From: Sphaerosporella brunnea
Taxonomy: Eukaryota; Ascomycota; Pezizomycetes; Pezizales; Pyronemataceae
Direction: 5' to 3'
Length of the DNA: 64,000 bases
Assembly (NCBI GenBank): GCA_008704415.1
Contig: VXIS01000134.1
Span: forward strand, 53,833 to 117,832
This document shows, one piece after another, positions 54,846 to 64,000 of the stretch (the first letter of the stretch is position 1; every line of letters starts with the position of its first letter). The notes beneath the pieces are model-generated. The model did no database searches, had not been told where the DNA came from, and saw only the letters and a list, made by a program, of their open reading frames with translations. The position numbers and the translations under genes are program-made.

Positions 54846-55572
54846 AGTCAGCAAGGTAGGTGGAGAAGGAGAGGATTTTCTGGCGACGGAGGCAAATTTC
54901 TTGGCCGGCGGTGCACGAATAGTTGGGATTGCGTTAGGATTGACAAAGGATTGCCAACATGTTCTCGAGACTATCCCAGGTTATATCTCCAACGTTCTCG
55001 TAAGTGTATGAGCGACGCTGCTTGAGAGCTGCTCCTGTCAAGTGATTGAAGGCATAGCATGGACATGACTGTTTAGTTGGGTAACCGATTGCTTGCGCAG
55101 CGAGCTTATTGCGACGCGGTAGAATTCAAGTACCTAGCTCCTCAAGGTTACAGCCGTCCAAGGTGGGTGCGTTCGGAAACCCACCTCACTGGCTGCCACC
55201 TTCCGTTTTCTTGCCAATCTGTGCAGCAGCTATTACCAGTATCTAATTCAACTACTGTTGAGCATGAGTGAGTGCACTGCAGAGAGCATCGCGTTTAATC
55301 TGGCTGGGGTGGAGCTCGGTACGTGTGTGTCTCAGCTACACTTCCAATTTTGGAGATCCTTCACAGGCTAGGAGTAGTTGAGCCACAATGATGAAGTCGG
55401 TTAAACATTGATTGCGCTCCTATTGAGGAAATTCTTCCGGAGGTGCTTGAGTGCCAGTTCTGATCGTTGCTCAAAGCTCTGTGGAAATTCCAATGTCGTG
55501 ATAGGTGGTCATGGTATAGTAACAAATGAGGTGACATTGCAAGTGGGTTGGGCTTTGCTGAAATGAACCTAG
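54846..55572 (-). pseudogene. Old minus-strand Gypsy copy, gag 5' portion
   Basis: Right to left: primer site AGGTTCATT (minus strand, 55570-55562) then an ATG for TTYHDIGISTEL, corresponding to the gag start of the 30.3-kb element (ATYHDLRVPADL). Decayed gag runs to PPTLLTSA at the insertion point, where the GCGGA duplication interrupts it. Continuity with 46998 confirms the nested insertion. Confidence 0.8.
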
Positions 55573-55909
55573 TGTAAAGTAGAGGTTTCGAACAGACTCA
55601 AGGAGCCCAAGATATATGCGTCCAAGGTGGTCCCACATAAGCTCAGGAACAAGAGAACGGGACAAGGACCGGAGGTCACAAGGGATACGGTGCACAAGGT
55701 TTGGGACTCACAATTGAACCAAGATACTCAGATTGTCATGGGAAGGTTCATTGAAGAGCAAAGCAAAGCAAACAGGAAAACCGAAAGTAAGGGCACCGCT
55801 ATATAGCCAAAGTAACCGGCGTGCTCCGCAACACGTCGTGGCCCAACATAGCTCTAGCAGAGCTGCAACAAAGACCTGTAACATCCTGATCCAATCCTGG
55901 GCCGTGATA
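55573..55909 (-). repeat. 5' LTR (337 bp) of the old minus-strand Gypsy copy
   Basis: On the minus strand it runs TATCACGGCCCAGG... to ...CTCTACTTTACA. TATATAGC and AATGAACCT (minus strand, 55752-55744) correspond to the TATA box and self-primer of the family. Same length as the LTR at 59411-59747 and about 177 bp shorter than the 514-bp class. Confidence 0.75.
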
Positions 55910-57379
55910 TTGATATAGCGTAGTCCTTATTCACGGCAGTGTTTTGTGACCCTCACCGCATACTGAGGCCGGTATACAATGCACGCAACGAGATTCTTAG
56001 GGCAGTCTTTACTGTCGCTAATACTGAGGCTTAATCCTCTTTTATCCAGTGTAATAGAGGGATTCAAACAATCTCACCATTTAGTGGTGAGATTATTCTA
56101 GTAGTGTCATTGTTCATGGCATCGTCTTGCACCATTGGCAGCTAACTCCAGAAGGTGATTATTGCCCTTGGTATATCTCCCATGGCATTCTAGGCTGGGG
56201 CAACTCACCAGGCTTCATCCGTTCCGAAATCTGACTAGTTGACCCATATTGTGGTTTGCACAATTTTTCTGTTTGGGGAGAAAATGGTCACATTGCAATG
56301 AGGTCACCTCATCGTGCTGAAACTTTGACAACTGGCTTGCTTTGCCCGTATTAGCTGACGGTATGATACTTAAAGGAACTGTTAAAATGATTCAAACCAT
56401 GGCAATAAGCAGTATCTTCAGCATGAGAAACATTTTTCTTATCATTGCCAGCATCACAAACACGGGAACCATTAGAATCATTGGAGACACTTGAATCATT
56501 AGACTTATCAGAATTATCACTATTCATACAATCATCCCATCAAGGTGAATTATCACCACTATCACAATCATTACAATCATCAGAGTGTTCACAATCATCA
56601 CAATCATCGCAATCATCTCAATGATCACAACCTTGACAATCATCGCAATAATTACAACCTTTACAATCATTACAATTATAAAAATGATGACTATCATCAC
56701 AATGCTTTCAATTAACACAAACATCCGAATTATCGCAATCATCAAAATCATTACAATTATTATAATGATTGCAATCATCACAATTCTCCAAATCATCAAA
56801 ATCATGACAATACAGACTTTGCAATTTCACTCAAGGTGCAAATTTCGCCTCAGCCTTGTCTTTGGACCTCGAAAGTCTACAAATATTTCGCGTTGCATCA
56901 GGGGAGTTTGTGGATCTCTTGTATTTCGTTGGAAGTGTTTGCGCTTGCGGAGATAAATCTCCCAAAAATTCATGTCTTCAACTCTCCCACTGCTAGGACG
57001 TGCTTTTGATGAGACTTTTAAGAACCTACGACGTACTCTCAGCATTCTGCAAGATAATGTTATTATTCACCACATCCTAAACTACATCTTGAACTATTTA
57101 CTGTGCCACCACCACAGCTCGGGTTTGGGAAACGCAACCTGACTCAGTGAGCTATAGATATGAAAACTGAACTCCAGCAGCCATCAGTTACATGTTGCGT
57201 GAAACTAGCAGTCCGAGTCGCCTAAACCATCCAATCTTACAGGTCTCCACTTTCATACCTATTCCACCACAGCAGCTGCTGAACAAGCTGCAATCTGTGA
57301 AACAGATTTCTCGTCAGGTGATACGATGCTCGGTACCCCAGATGTTTTGCTTCGAATGGCAATGTTTTAGACCTACAGC
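55910..57379. repeat. Spacer with ATC-rich minisatellite (about 56470-56830)
   Basis: The central 360 bp are imperfect 9-10-bp units such as AATCATCAC and ATCATTACA. Similar tracts are at 63086-63195 and 63765-63935. Long Ile/Met-only open frames here are artefacts of the repeat. The remainder shows no gene. Confidence 0.75.
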
Positions 57380-58380
57380 AGGTTTTTACAGGCTGAGATT
57401 GAGCAGCTGAAGAAGGACCGGTGGACTTTTCAGAAGACAATTGAGGCGAACATGGAGGTGGAGAGGGAGGTGAAGATGGAGGCGGATGATGGATGAAGCC
57501 TGTTACGCGCAATGAGCAAGCGCATGGAAGAGCGCAACACACAAGGGGGGAATCCTGAAGGGAGAGTGATAATTGACTGTCGGGCAAAAAAATGGGAAAC
57601 CTCCACCAACGCAGTATTGACAACGCAAAATCGAAGCGCACAAGAGGATTGAAAGCTTGTCTTTGAACAATTGGATGTGGATTCAGATAAGTGTGTGCGT
57701 GAGTCTGCTGAAGAAAAATAGGCAGAGATAGGCACCAATATGTATTTTGAATTGAACATTGAAACTCTGAATTAACTGTATAGAGGCGTACGTCAAAATT
57801 TTATTGAGAGCTCCACGAATTCCTGCAAGTGGAAGCCTGCCAAATTGGGGAAGGACTATAATGCCGTTGACAAAAATTGGGGACCGGGGAAGACATGACC
57901 AAGGTCATTGATAATTTAGACGAGCTTGACGACGTTGCTACAACCACGTCAAGAAATGTCGAGAAGAAAGTGGTGGCCTAGGCTAAACAAAAAGAAATCA
58001 CACAATGACGGAAACAAGATTCTGAATATCGCCTTTACAAACTCAGAAGGCAAGCCACTTAAGAAGGTACCAAAAGTTGATACGGACCAAGTGTATGCAA
58101 GCATACACAATTCATTTCAGTGTTTGGACAAGGAGAAGATGCTCCTGGACTAAACGAAACAAAAGCGTCATCAGGAAATGATAAGGGCCCTGATTGGTAT
58201 GAAGAATGGGATGGCTACATGCCAAGTCCAAGCCAAGCATGAGGATGAAGCTTTCCGGGCAAGGGATCTCATGTTGCACGAGGAGCTTTAGGACTTTGGT
58301 GAGCACAAGGAGACTGAATTCAGAGCTCAACAATTGGTAACACGAGGATGGTGATATTTCCTTCAATGAATTAGCAGAAT
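57380..58380 (+). pseudogene. Decayed coiled-coil gene
   Basis: Plus-strand fragments in several frames: AEIEQLKKDRWTFQKTIEAN, MSKRMEERNTQGGNPEGRV, VFEQLDVDSDKCVRESAEEK, then KVIDNLDELDDVATTTSRNV, and near the end HEDEAFRARDLMLHEEL. All are charged, helix-forming and separated by stops or shifts. Could be the accessory gene of a DNA transposon next to the Harbinger relic, or a host gene. No family assigned. Confidence 0.35.
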
Positions 58381-58559
58381 AGTAAAGACATGTACGTTGA
58401 AGAATATCTTAATCCTTTTGCGGCCCAACCACTGCTCGTTTTCCACGCTCCTTAACTGTGAAAATACTTTCCCAGGCTCGACGGACATGGCTACACTCAT
58501 TCATCAAAATATCGCTCCACTGGGCTATTTTTGTGTTTAACAAATTGCACAATCGGTCG

Positions 58560-59242
58560 ACAATGAATACAAAAATGTGTGTTGTGTATGAAAACGCTAA
58601 TTGAATATTTCTCTCCGAGAGCTTTGAGAAAGACTTTCTAATTACGCTTTTATGACAGGTAAGCAAACTGTTGAGTGATCTCTTTAAAGGCCCATTCCAC
58701 CACAATCTGTACCGTACTTATCCTCTACTTGTACAGCGACTGAGGATAATTCCCAAGTGTGCCTTAGGAAGATGATTTCAGGTAAGAGTTAAAGGTGTAC
58801 ACGGGATCGTCGTAAACCTGCATTTGTCGTTCCTTGTGGTCATACCCATGGTCGGTCAGTTAATTCATTAGTTTGTTTGTGTTCCATTAATACTTATCAT
58901 CAGGGCTACGTTCACTGGGCATGAAAAAATGTGTGCATTGATGATGTGCAAGTACTCTAATAGCTTGCGCCGGATATGATAATCTGCATCAAAGTTTCAC
59001 AGGTGCTTCCACCGTTTGTAGATAAAGTTTGTCACCACTTTTACTATGCAAGACGTTCGGTCAAGACTCAAACCGAACTCAAAGTGTAGGTCTGTAAGTG
59101 GTTTGGGGTGGGCAAGACGTGTTAGTATCATGGACAGTGCTTCGCGTACAGCATCGTCGATGTCATTCTCGCCCTTCATGCACCGTGACAGCTGCAGCCG
59201 AGTAACAAGCAAATGCATTTCCTGCCAAGATAATTCAGGCAA
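58560..59242 (-). pseudogene. PIF/Harbinger transposase relic
   Basis: Minus-strand order: FEFGLSLDRTSCIVKVVTNF (helix-turn-helix-like segment before the DDE domain), then VYDDPVYTFNSYLKS (equivalent of the catalytic GDPAYPL block), then RISTVQIVVEWAFKEITQQF with the catalytic Glu of VEW-x-F, then KVFLKALGEKYSISVFIHN. Order and spacing match fungal/oomycete Harbinger (DDE_Tnp_4) transposases. Several TAA/TAG stops and a deletion of the segment holding the first Asp make it dead. Terminal repeats not located. Confidence 0.7.
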
Positions 59243-59410
59243 GCACCTTTTATCAGCTTTGGTTATCCAGTACCTGCTGGTAATTGTACTAAAAATGGGT
59301 CTTCAAGTTCTCACTTTGTTGCCCATCAAGGTTTAATCTCGCGGTTCTGAGAGCAAACTCACACTTTGTTTGGTAGCTGGCGAGGATTGTTCACACCTGA
59401 TAAGCGGTTT

Positions 59411-59747
59411 TGTCACGGCGTGAGGTTGGACTAGGGTTGTGCGGCTTGGTGTTGAGGTTTTATGATGCGGCACTGCCCAGGTTATGTTTGGTTACCACGT
59501 GGCGGGGCGCACCGCGGTCACGTGGTGCATATAAGGGGCCTTCGCTTCCACTTTGTTGCTTGTTTCCCTTTCTTCTTCACTGAACCTTCGTATGTCAATC
59601 TGAGTACCTTCGTGCCACTCTGAATCCTGACCGTGCGCATCGCGCTTCTTGTCCTGCCTTTGGATCTTGTTCCCGCTCTCGTTCTTGTCTCCTCTGTACG
59701 CGAGTACCTTGGGCCCCTCCAGTCTGTTCTTGACCCTCTCCGTTACA
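59411..59747 (+). repeat. 5' LTR (337 bp class)
   Basis: TGTCACGGCGTGAGGTTGG...CTCCGTTACA. Shares its 3' two thirds closely with the 514-bp LTRs, but the upstream third is replaced or deleted, as in the LTR at 55573-55909. Confidence 0.85.
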
Positions 59748-59807
59748 CTAGGTTCAGTCTACCAAAGCCCAACCTACTCGTTCTGTCATCTCGTTCCCCG
59801 TTCCACC

Positions 59808-60920
59808 ATGGCCACCTATCACGACCTTCCGGTCCCTGCCGACCTGTGGGCAGTCATCAAAACAGGTGCACAAGCACCCTCGGAAGGCTTCCCTCAGGAA
59901 GAACGCGACCAACGTCTGATCGATTTCGTTCATATGGCTCAGCAGCTCCTAGCCTGCGGGGCACCCCCAAACTTGAAAGAAGAACTGGAAGAGGAGCGTA
60001 CCGAACTCCAAACCACTCAGATCTTGCGTGATACAGCTCGCACCACACTTACCGCTACTACGGCCCAGCTAAACCAGGTCCTGGCTATCGTCGCTCTCAG
60101 GTTCGTGAGAACCCAGAAGGCGGTGCTCAGTCAGGCGGATTCCCCGATGCTCCCACCTTTGACGGCAGCAAGCCCGAAGAGCTGTGAACCTGGATTCTGC
60201 AGCTTCGCAACAAGCTTGCTGCCCAACCCACCCGTTACCCAACCGAACCGTCACGTCTTCGCTATGCTTTCAACCGCCTGGCGGGAGCCGCTCTCCATCA
60301 GCTCCGCTCCAATGTCGATGAGGATACCGGAGACATCACCTTAAATTCTCTCAATGACCTATTGACGATTCTGCGTCAAGCCTACGACGACACCGACCGC
60401 TCCCGCACCGCAGCCCGCGAAATTCGTCGTCTCCGTCAAAGAAACTTGCCCTTCTCCACCTACCTGGCCGATTTCCGTCGGCTGATGGGAGACCTGCACT
60501 GGGACGAGACGGGCCAAAAGGACCAGTTATAAAAAGGACTGTCGGAAGAGATGAAGGATGCCCTCCTCTACCGAACGGTCACCGATGACACCCTTGCAGC
60601 TTTCATCAACCTCTGTAAGAACACCGACAACCGGATCTGATCTCGGGTAGAAGAGCGCAAGCCCTACACCTCTTGCCCGGCCATCACCACCAACCCCCGG
60701 AGTATCGTCACCGTTACCACTACTCCCCGAAGTACCCCTCACCCTGCAGCTCCAGCTATTGCCGCCCCTGGCAACCACCCTACCAACTCCAACAGTGGAA
60801 ACTACGGCCCGGCTCCAATGCAGCTCTCGGCTGCTCGGGGTGAAGCCGAGCGCCAGCGGATTCGAGATGAGAGGATGGCAAAGGGGCAGTGCACCTACTG
60901 TGGATCAGACCAGCCGTGGG
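59808..60920 (+). pseudogene. gag of the damaged Gypsy copy
   Basis: ATG 59808 (CACCATGG). A one-base loss near 60095 shifts frame. Stops at 60185-60187 (TGA, where the sister copy has AGG and the ancestor probably CGA), 60530-60532 (TAA) and 60638-60640 (TGA for CGA). A deletion of about 130 bp after CTYCGSDQ removes the second half of the zinc knuckle and joins gag to the pol leader. Confidence 0.85.
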
Positions 60921-60939
60921 AAAACTAGTTGTCCCCTGC

Positions 60940-63085
60940 CGCAAGGTTGGCACCGACATGGGACGCCCAGCATCTTCTTCGTCCTTTCCTTGTTGTCATG
61001 GCTCTCCGGCCCGTAGGCTGGGTGCCCTCTCCCTATCTTCGGTAGCTATTTCAGATCAGGGGTTAGGAGAGGAATCAATGGATGGAAATCATTTCGTAGT
61101 TACGTGCTCCCTCTCCGACCTTGATAACAAGATACAAACCCACGCACTGATAGACTGTGGAGCTACCGGTTTTGCCTTTATTGACGAACAATTTGCCCGC
61201 CAACATCATTTCCCCCAATATGCACTACGCGTGCCTCGTGCCCTCGAGGTCGTAGATGGTAGACCCATCTCGTCCGGAGACATCACCCACATCGTCAATG
61301 TAGGACTGTCAGTCGGCGGCCACCACGAAACGTTGCCCGCCTTTGTCACCAAACTTGGCCACTACCCTCTTGTCCTTGGCATTCCCTGGTTGAAGCACCA
61401 TGGAGTGTCTGTCCGCTTCGCCTCAAACGACATCTCCTTTGACTCCCCCGGCTGCGCCAACCACAAGACGACGTGTAAACCAAGGAGTGTCAAAGGGGTG
61501 ACCCCCACTCGGCCCTTGGACATCGCGATGGGCTCAGCCGCCTCTTTCCAGCGCCTTGTCAAGAACAAGAAACAACGATACGGCCAGCTCCAGCTTTTCT
61601 CGATGTCGTTGTACGAAATCGACAAGGCGTTAGAACAAAAGGCAATTGACGACGGGGACCTCAAATCACTGGTCCCTCAGCAATACCATGAGTTCCTACC
61701 CCTCTTCTCGGAAGCTGTAGCCAACCGCCTGCCCCCTCACCGCCCATATGACCATAAGATACCATTCAAGGAGAGGTTCGAACCCCCCTTTGGCCCGCTA
61801 TACTCGCTGTCTCGCCCGGAGCTGGAAGCCCTTAAGATTTGGCTAGAGGACAACCTATCAAAAGGATTCATTAGAGCCTCCTCTTCACCCGCCGGTGCTC
61901 CAATCCTTTTCGTCAAAAAGGGGGATGGATTCCTACGACTGGTGGTTGATTACCGAGGGCTCAATGAAGGAACCGTGAAGAATAGGTATCCACTCCCGTT
62001 GGTGCGAGAGACACTGATAAGACTCTCCAAGGCCGGCTGGTTTAGTAAGTTGGACGTCCGCGGGCCTACAACCTGAGCCGAATGGCAGAAGCTGAGGAGT
62101 GGAAGACGGCCTTTAAGACCCGTTATGGACTATTCGGATCTCTGGTAATGCCATTTGGTCTTACCAACGCTCCAGCTGACTTTCAACGTTTTATCAACGA
62201 TACCCTCTCACCGTTCCTGGACCGTTTCGCCTCTGCCTACCTGGACGACATCCTTATCTACTCACACACATTCGAAGAGCACCAGGACCACATCCGACAG
62301 GTCCTTCGTCGGCTTACGGAAGCAGGCCTGCACGTCAAGCCAGAGAAATGCGAGTTTCACCGGCGAGAGATCAAGTATCTCAGACTGATCATCGGTGTCG
62401 ACGACATACGGATGGACCCGGACAAGGTCGAAGCAGTGAAAGCTTGGCCAACTCCGGAAAAGCTAAAGGATGTTAGAGCCTTCCTTGGATTCGCCAACTT
62501 CTACCGCCGATTCATACGCTCCTACTCTCAAATGGTGCGGCCACTCACCCGCCTAACCCCGAAGGACGTGGCATTCCAATGGACCAAGACTGAACGGGAA
62601 GCCTTTGACAGCCTGAAAACGTGCTTCACCACTGCTCTGGTTCTCCGCCGCTTTGACCACGACCGTGACCTCGTTGTTGAACCCGACGCCTCCGACTACG
62701 TCTCCGCTGGCATCCGATCACAAGACGACGACGACAGCGTCCTCCACCCCGTTGCGAACTTCTCTAAGAAGCATTCCCCTGCAGAATGCAACTACGAGAT
62801 CTACGACAAGGAGTTGATGGCTCTCGTCCGGGCTTTTGAGGAATGGCGGCCAGAACTCCAATCCGTGGAGAATCCAATCCAGGTGCTCACTGATCACAAG
62901 AACTTCCAGTATTTTACCACCACCAAGCTCCTGAATCGACGTCCAGCCCGTCGGTCTCAGTTCCTGTCGCAGTTCAACTTCAAAATTGTCTACCGTCCTG
63001 GAAAGTCTGGTGGGAAGCCGGACTCACTAACTCGCAGATCAGGAGATCTGCCTAAGGAGGGGGATGAGTGTACGACTGAAAATTA
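60940..63085 (+). pseudogene. pol of the damaged Gypsy copy (PR-RT-RNase H)
   Basis: Protease LIDCGATGFAFIDEQFA, RT LRLVVDYRGLN to a one-base loss at about 62065 (KLDVRG, then shift), then [30 protein letters not shown] and RNase [21 protein letters not shown]. No stop inside the second frame up to the truncation. Closely related to the copy at 32114-35886. Confidence 0.88.
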
Positions 63086-63195
63086 ACCCATTGTGATAAC
63101 TGTAACAATCATTACGATAATCAGAATCATCGTAATCATTACAATAACAGAATCATCACAAGCCTCAAAACTATTACAACAGCAAACATTCATTA
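63086..63195. repeat. ATC-rich minisatellite tract
   Basis: Imperfect AATCATTACAATAA-type units lying between the truncated Gypsy copy and the IR/DR element; resumes at about 63765-63935 on the other side. Confidence 0.65.
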
Positions 63196-63739
63196 TGCCA
63201 TCGTTTTTGAAACTATACTATAATCTGTAATCAACGATCCCTTTTGCTCCAAAATGCCATCCTTCAAAAAAAGAAAAGTAGAATCAAAAACTGCTCGAAA
63301 CACTAACACTTTACCCAAACCGACCAGGCAAAGCAGCGAGCAACCAGCACCTCGCACAAAGACACCCGTGGCCCTCACACCTCTTCCAAACCTCTTGTCA
63401 GCTAGCACTGGACTTGAGTACCCAAAGGATCCGTCGGTGGAAACAAGCCTACACCTGCTGTACAAGGGGTAACTGTTTAGTTCATTCTCGGAGTCCAAAG
63501 AAGTGCCTGACAATGCTCTGCACCGCGGTGCACAGTGTCAAGACATTTGACATAATCGCCGCACCTGCAACGAGATTGTGCAAGGCTTGGTCCTATAGAC
63601 AATGTCTAATATAAAACTGGGCGCCTTTGCGTTTTATCTCTTATTTTTTTCTATTTTTTTTCTTGTTTCAAACGATGGCATTTTGGAAGAAAAGGGAATA
63701 TCGATGGTAGATTAGAGTATAGTTTTCAAAACGATGGCA
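63196..63739. mobile_element. Tc1/mariner-like non-autonomous element with IR/DR ends
   Basis: 544 bp between TA dinucleotides (63194-63195, 63740-63741). Both ends start TGCCATCGTTTT and match for about 75 bp. Each end holds a second inner TGCCATC copy exactly 59 bp inside the outer one (63255 on the left; ending 63680 on the right). This double-site terminal structure is known in the IR/DR group of Tc1-like elements. The interior has a small basic frame from 63254 (MPSFKKRKVESKTARNTNTL) that is not a recognisable transposase. Confidence 0.8.
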
Positions 63740-64000
63740 TAATAGAGGTTTGCCGGTATCAGAATTATCACAATTGTCACACTTATCAAAATCATTGCAA
63801 CAACATAATCTTCTTAATTGTGGCAATTATACAATCATTACAATCATCTGGATTATTGTAATCATTACAATCATCACTACAATCAAAATCATTGGGATCA
63901 TCGAAATTCTGAAAATTATCACAATCAAAGCAACTGTAGGAGTGTGAAGTGTGGGCATGTGACTCAGGGTTGAGCCTCGGCGGAGGAGGCTTGGCGGGAG
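63740..64000. repeat. ATC-rich minisatellite and right edge
   Basis: About 63765-63935 repeats the ATCATTACAATC theme; the final 60 bp are unique and carry no feature I can name. Confidence 0.6.

Larger units (their letters stand above)
59411..63085 (+). mobile_element. Damaged Gypsy copy, 3'-truncated
   Basis: 5' LTR, gag, protease, RT and most of RNase H of the same family as 30321-36435; ends abruptly after a frame ECTTEN at 63085 where ATC-rich minisatellite begins. No integrase, chromodomain or 3' LTR. Primer site AGGTTCAGT at 59750-59758 pairs with ACTGAACCT at 59579-59587. Confidence 0.88.

Noticed and set aside
56524..56956. Long Ile/Met-rich open frames on both strands
   Set aside because: They are produced by the ATC/ATT minisatellite and have no protein-like composition.
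1..64000. CRISPR arrays, bacterial operons, ribosome-binding sites
   Set aside because: Spliceosomal introns and eukaryotic transposons make the window eukaryotic; no regularly spaced short repeats with unique spacers were seen.

Overview
The window is eukaryotic and almost certainly fungal. Its genes have spliceosomal introns of about 47-70 nt (GTATGT/GTAAGT-like donors, CTGAC/CTGAAC-like branch sites, YAG acceptors). It carries a kinase related to the fungal FunK1 / Crinkler-type effector kinases, a Pin3/Lsb1-like SH3 protein and an F-box-like protein, and it is dominated by chromodomain Ty3/Gypsy retrotransposons. Short CCCTAA-type tracts recur in the first 24 kb, which hints at, but does not prove, a subtelomeric or rearranged location. 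The exact lineage cannot be read from the sequence.

Layout. Positions 1-28,000 are a gene-poor mosaic of small multi-exon genes: an ExK-motif protein (3305-3810), a multi-exon gene cut by a Copia LTR (4326-5523), a repeat coiled-coil protein (8387-8950), an SH3 protein (10567-10965), an F-box-like gene (11559-13457), a two-exon unknown (19554-20655) and a four-exon REase-like plus kinase gene (23818-26104). Transposon pieces lie between them: Copia 3' end, solo Gypsy LTR at 9758, Tc1/IS630-type transposase relic at 16.3-17.0 kb, and a TA-flanked MITE at 23215.

Positions 28,000-36,435 hold a decayed acidic gene split by a solo LTR, a MULE SWIM-finger relic, and a complete but frameshifted Gypsy element with 514-bp LTRs (30321-36435). 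Positions 36,436-44,300 contain small coding-like loci on the minus strand, including a pair of paralogous coiled-coil genes and an actin-like fragment.

Positions 44,300-55,909 are a nest. An old minus-strand Gypsy copy was hit by a Copia element (now a solo LTR) and by a young, apparently intact Gypsy element of a second family (47004-54840, 512-bp LTRs, 5-bp target duplication, open gag and 1656-codon pol). Positions 55,910-64,000 hold ATC-rich minisatellites, a decayed coiled-coil gene, a PIF/Harbinger transposase relic, another damaged Gypsy copy (59411-63085) and a Tc1/mariner-like element with an IR/DR terminal structure (63196-63739).

The strongest observations beyond routine annotation are four. 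The 514/337-bp-LTR Gypsy family shows Tf1-like self-priming complementarity between its LTR and its primer site, with a compensatory change in one copy. The intact element has a leader of about 1.4 kb with no ATG, containing a long open extension in frame with gag. The kinase gene combines an 11-residue-repeat coiled coil, an ExK nuclease-like module and a kinase. The small element at 63.2 kb has paired direct repeats inside each terminal inverted repeat. All homology statements are made by eye; no database search was possible.
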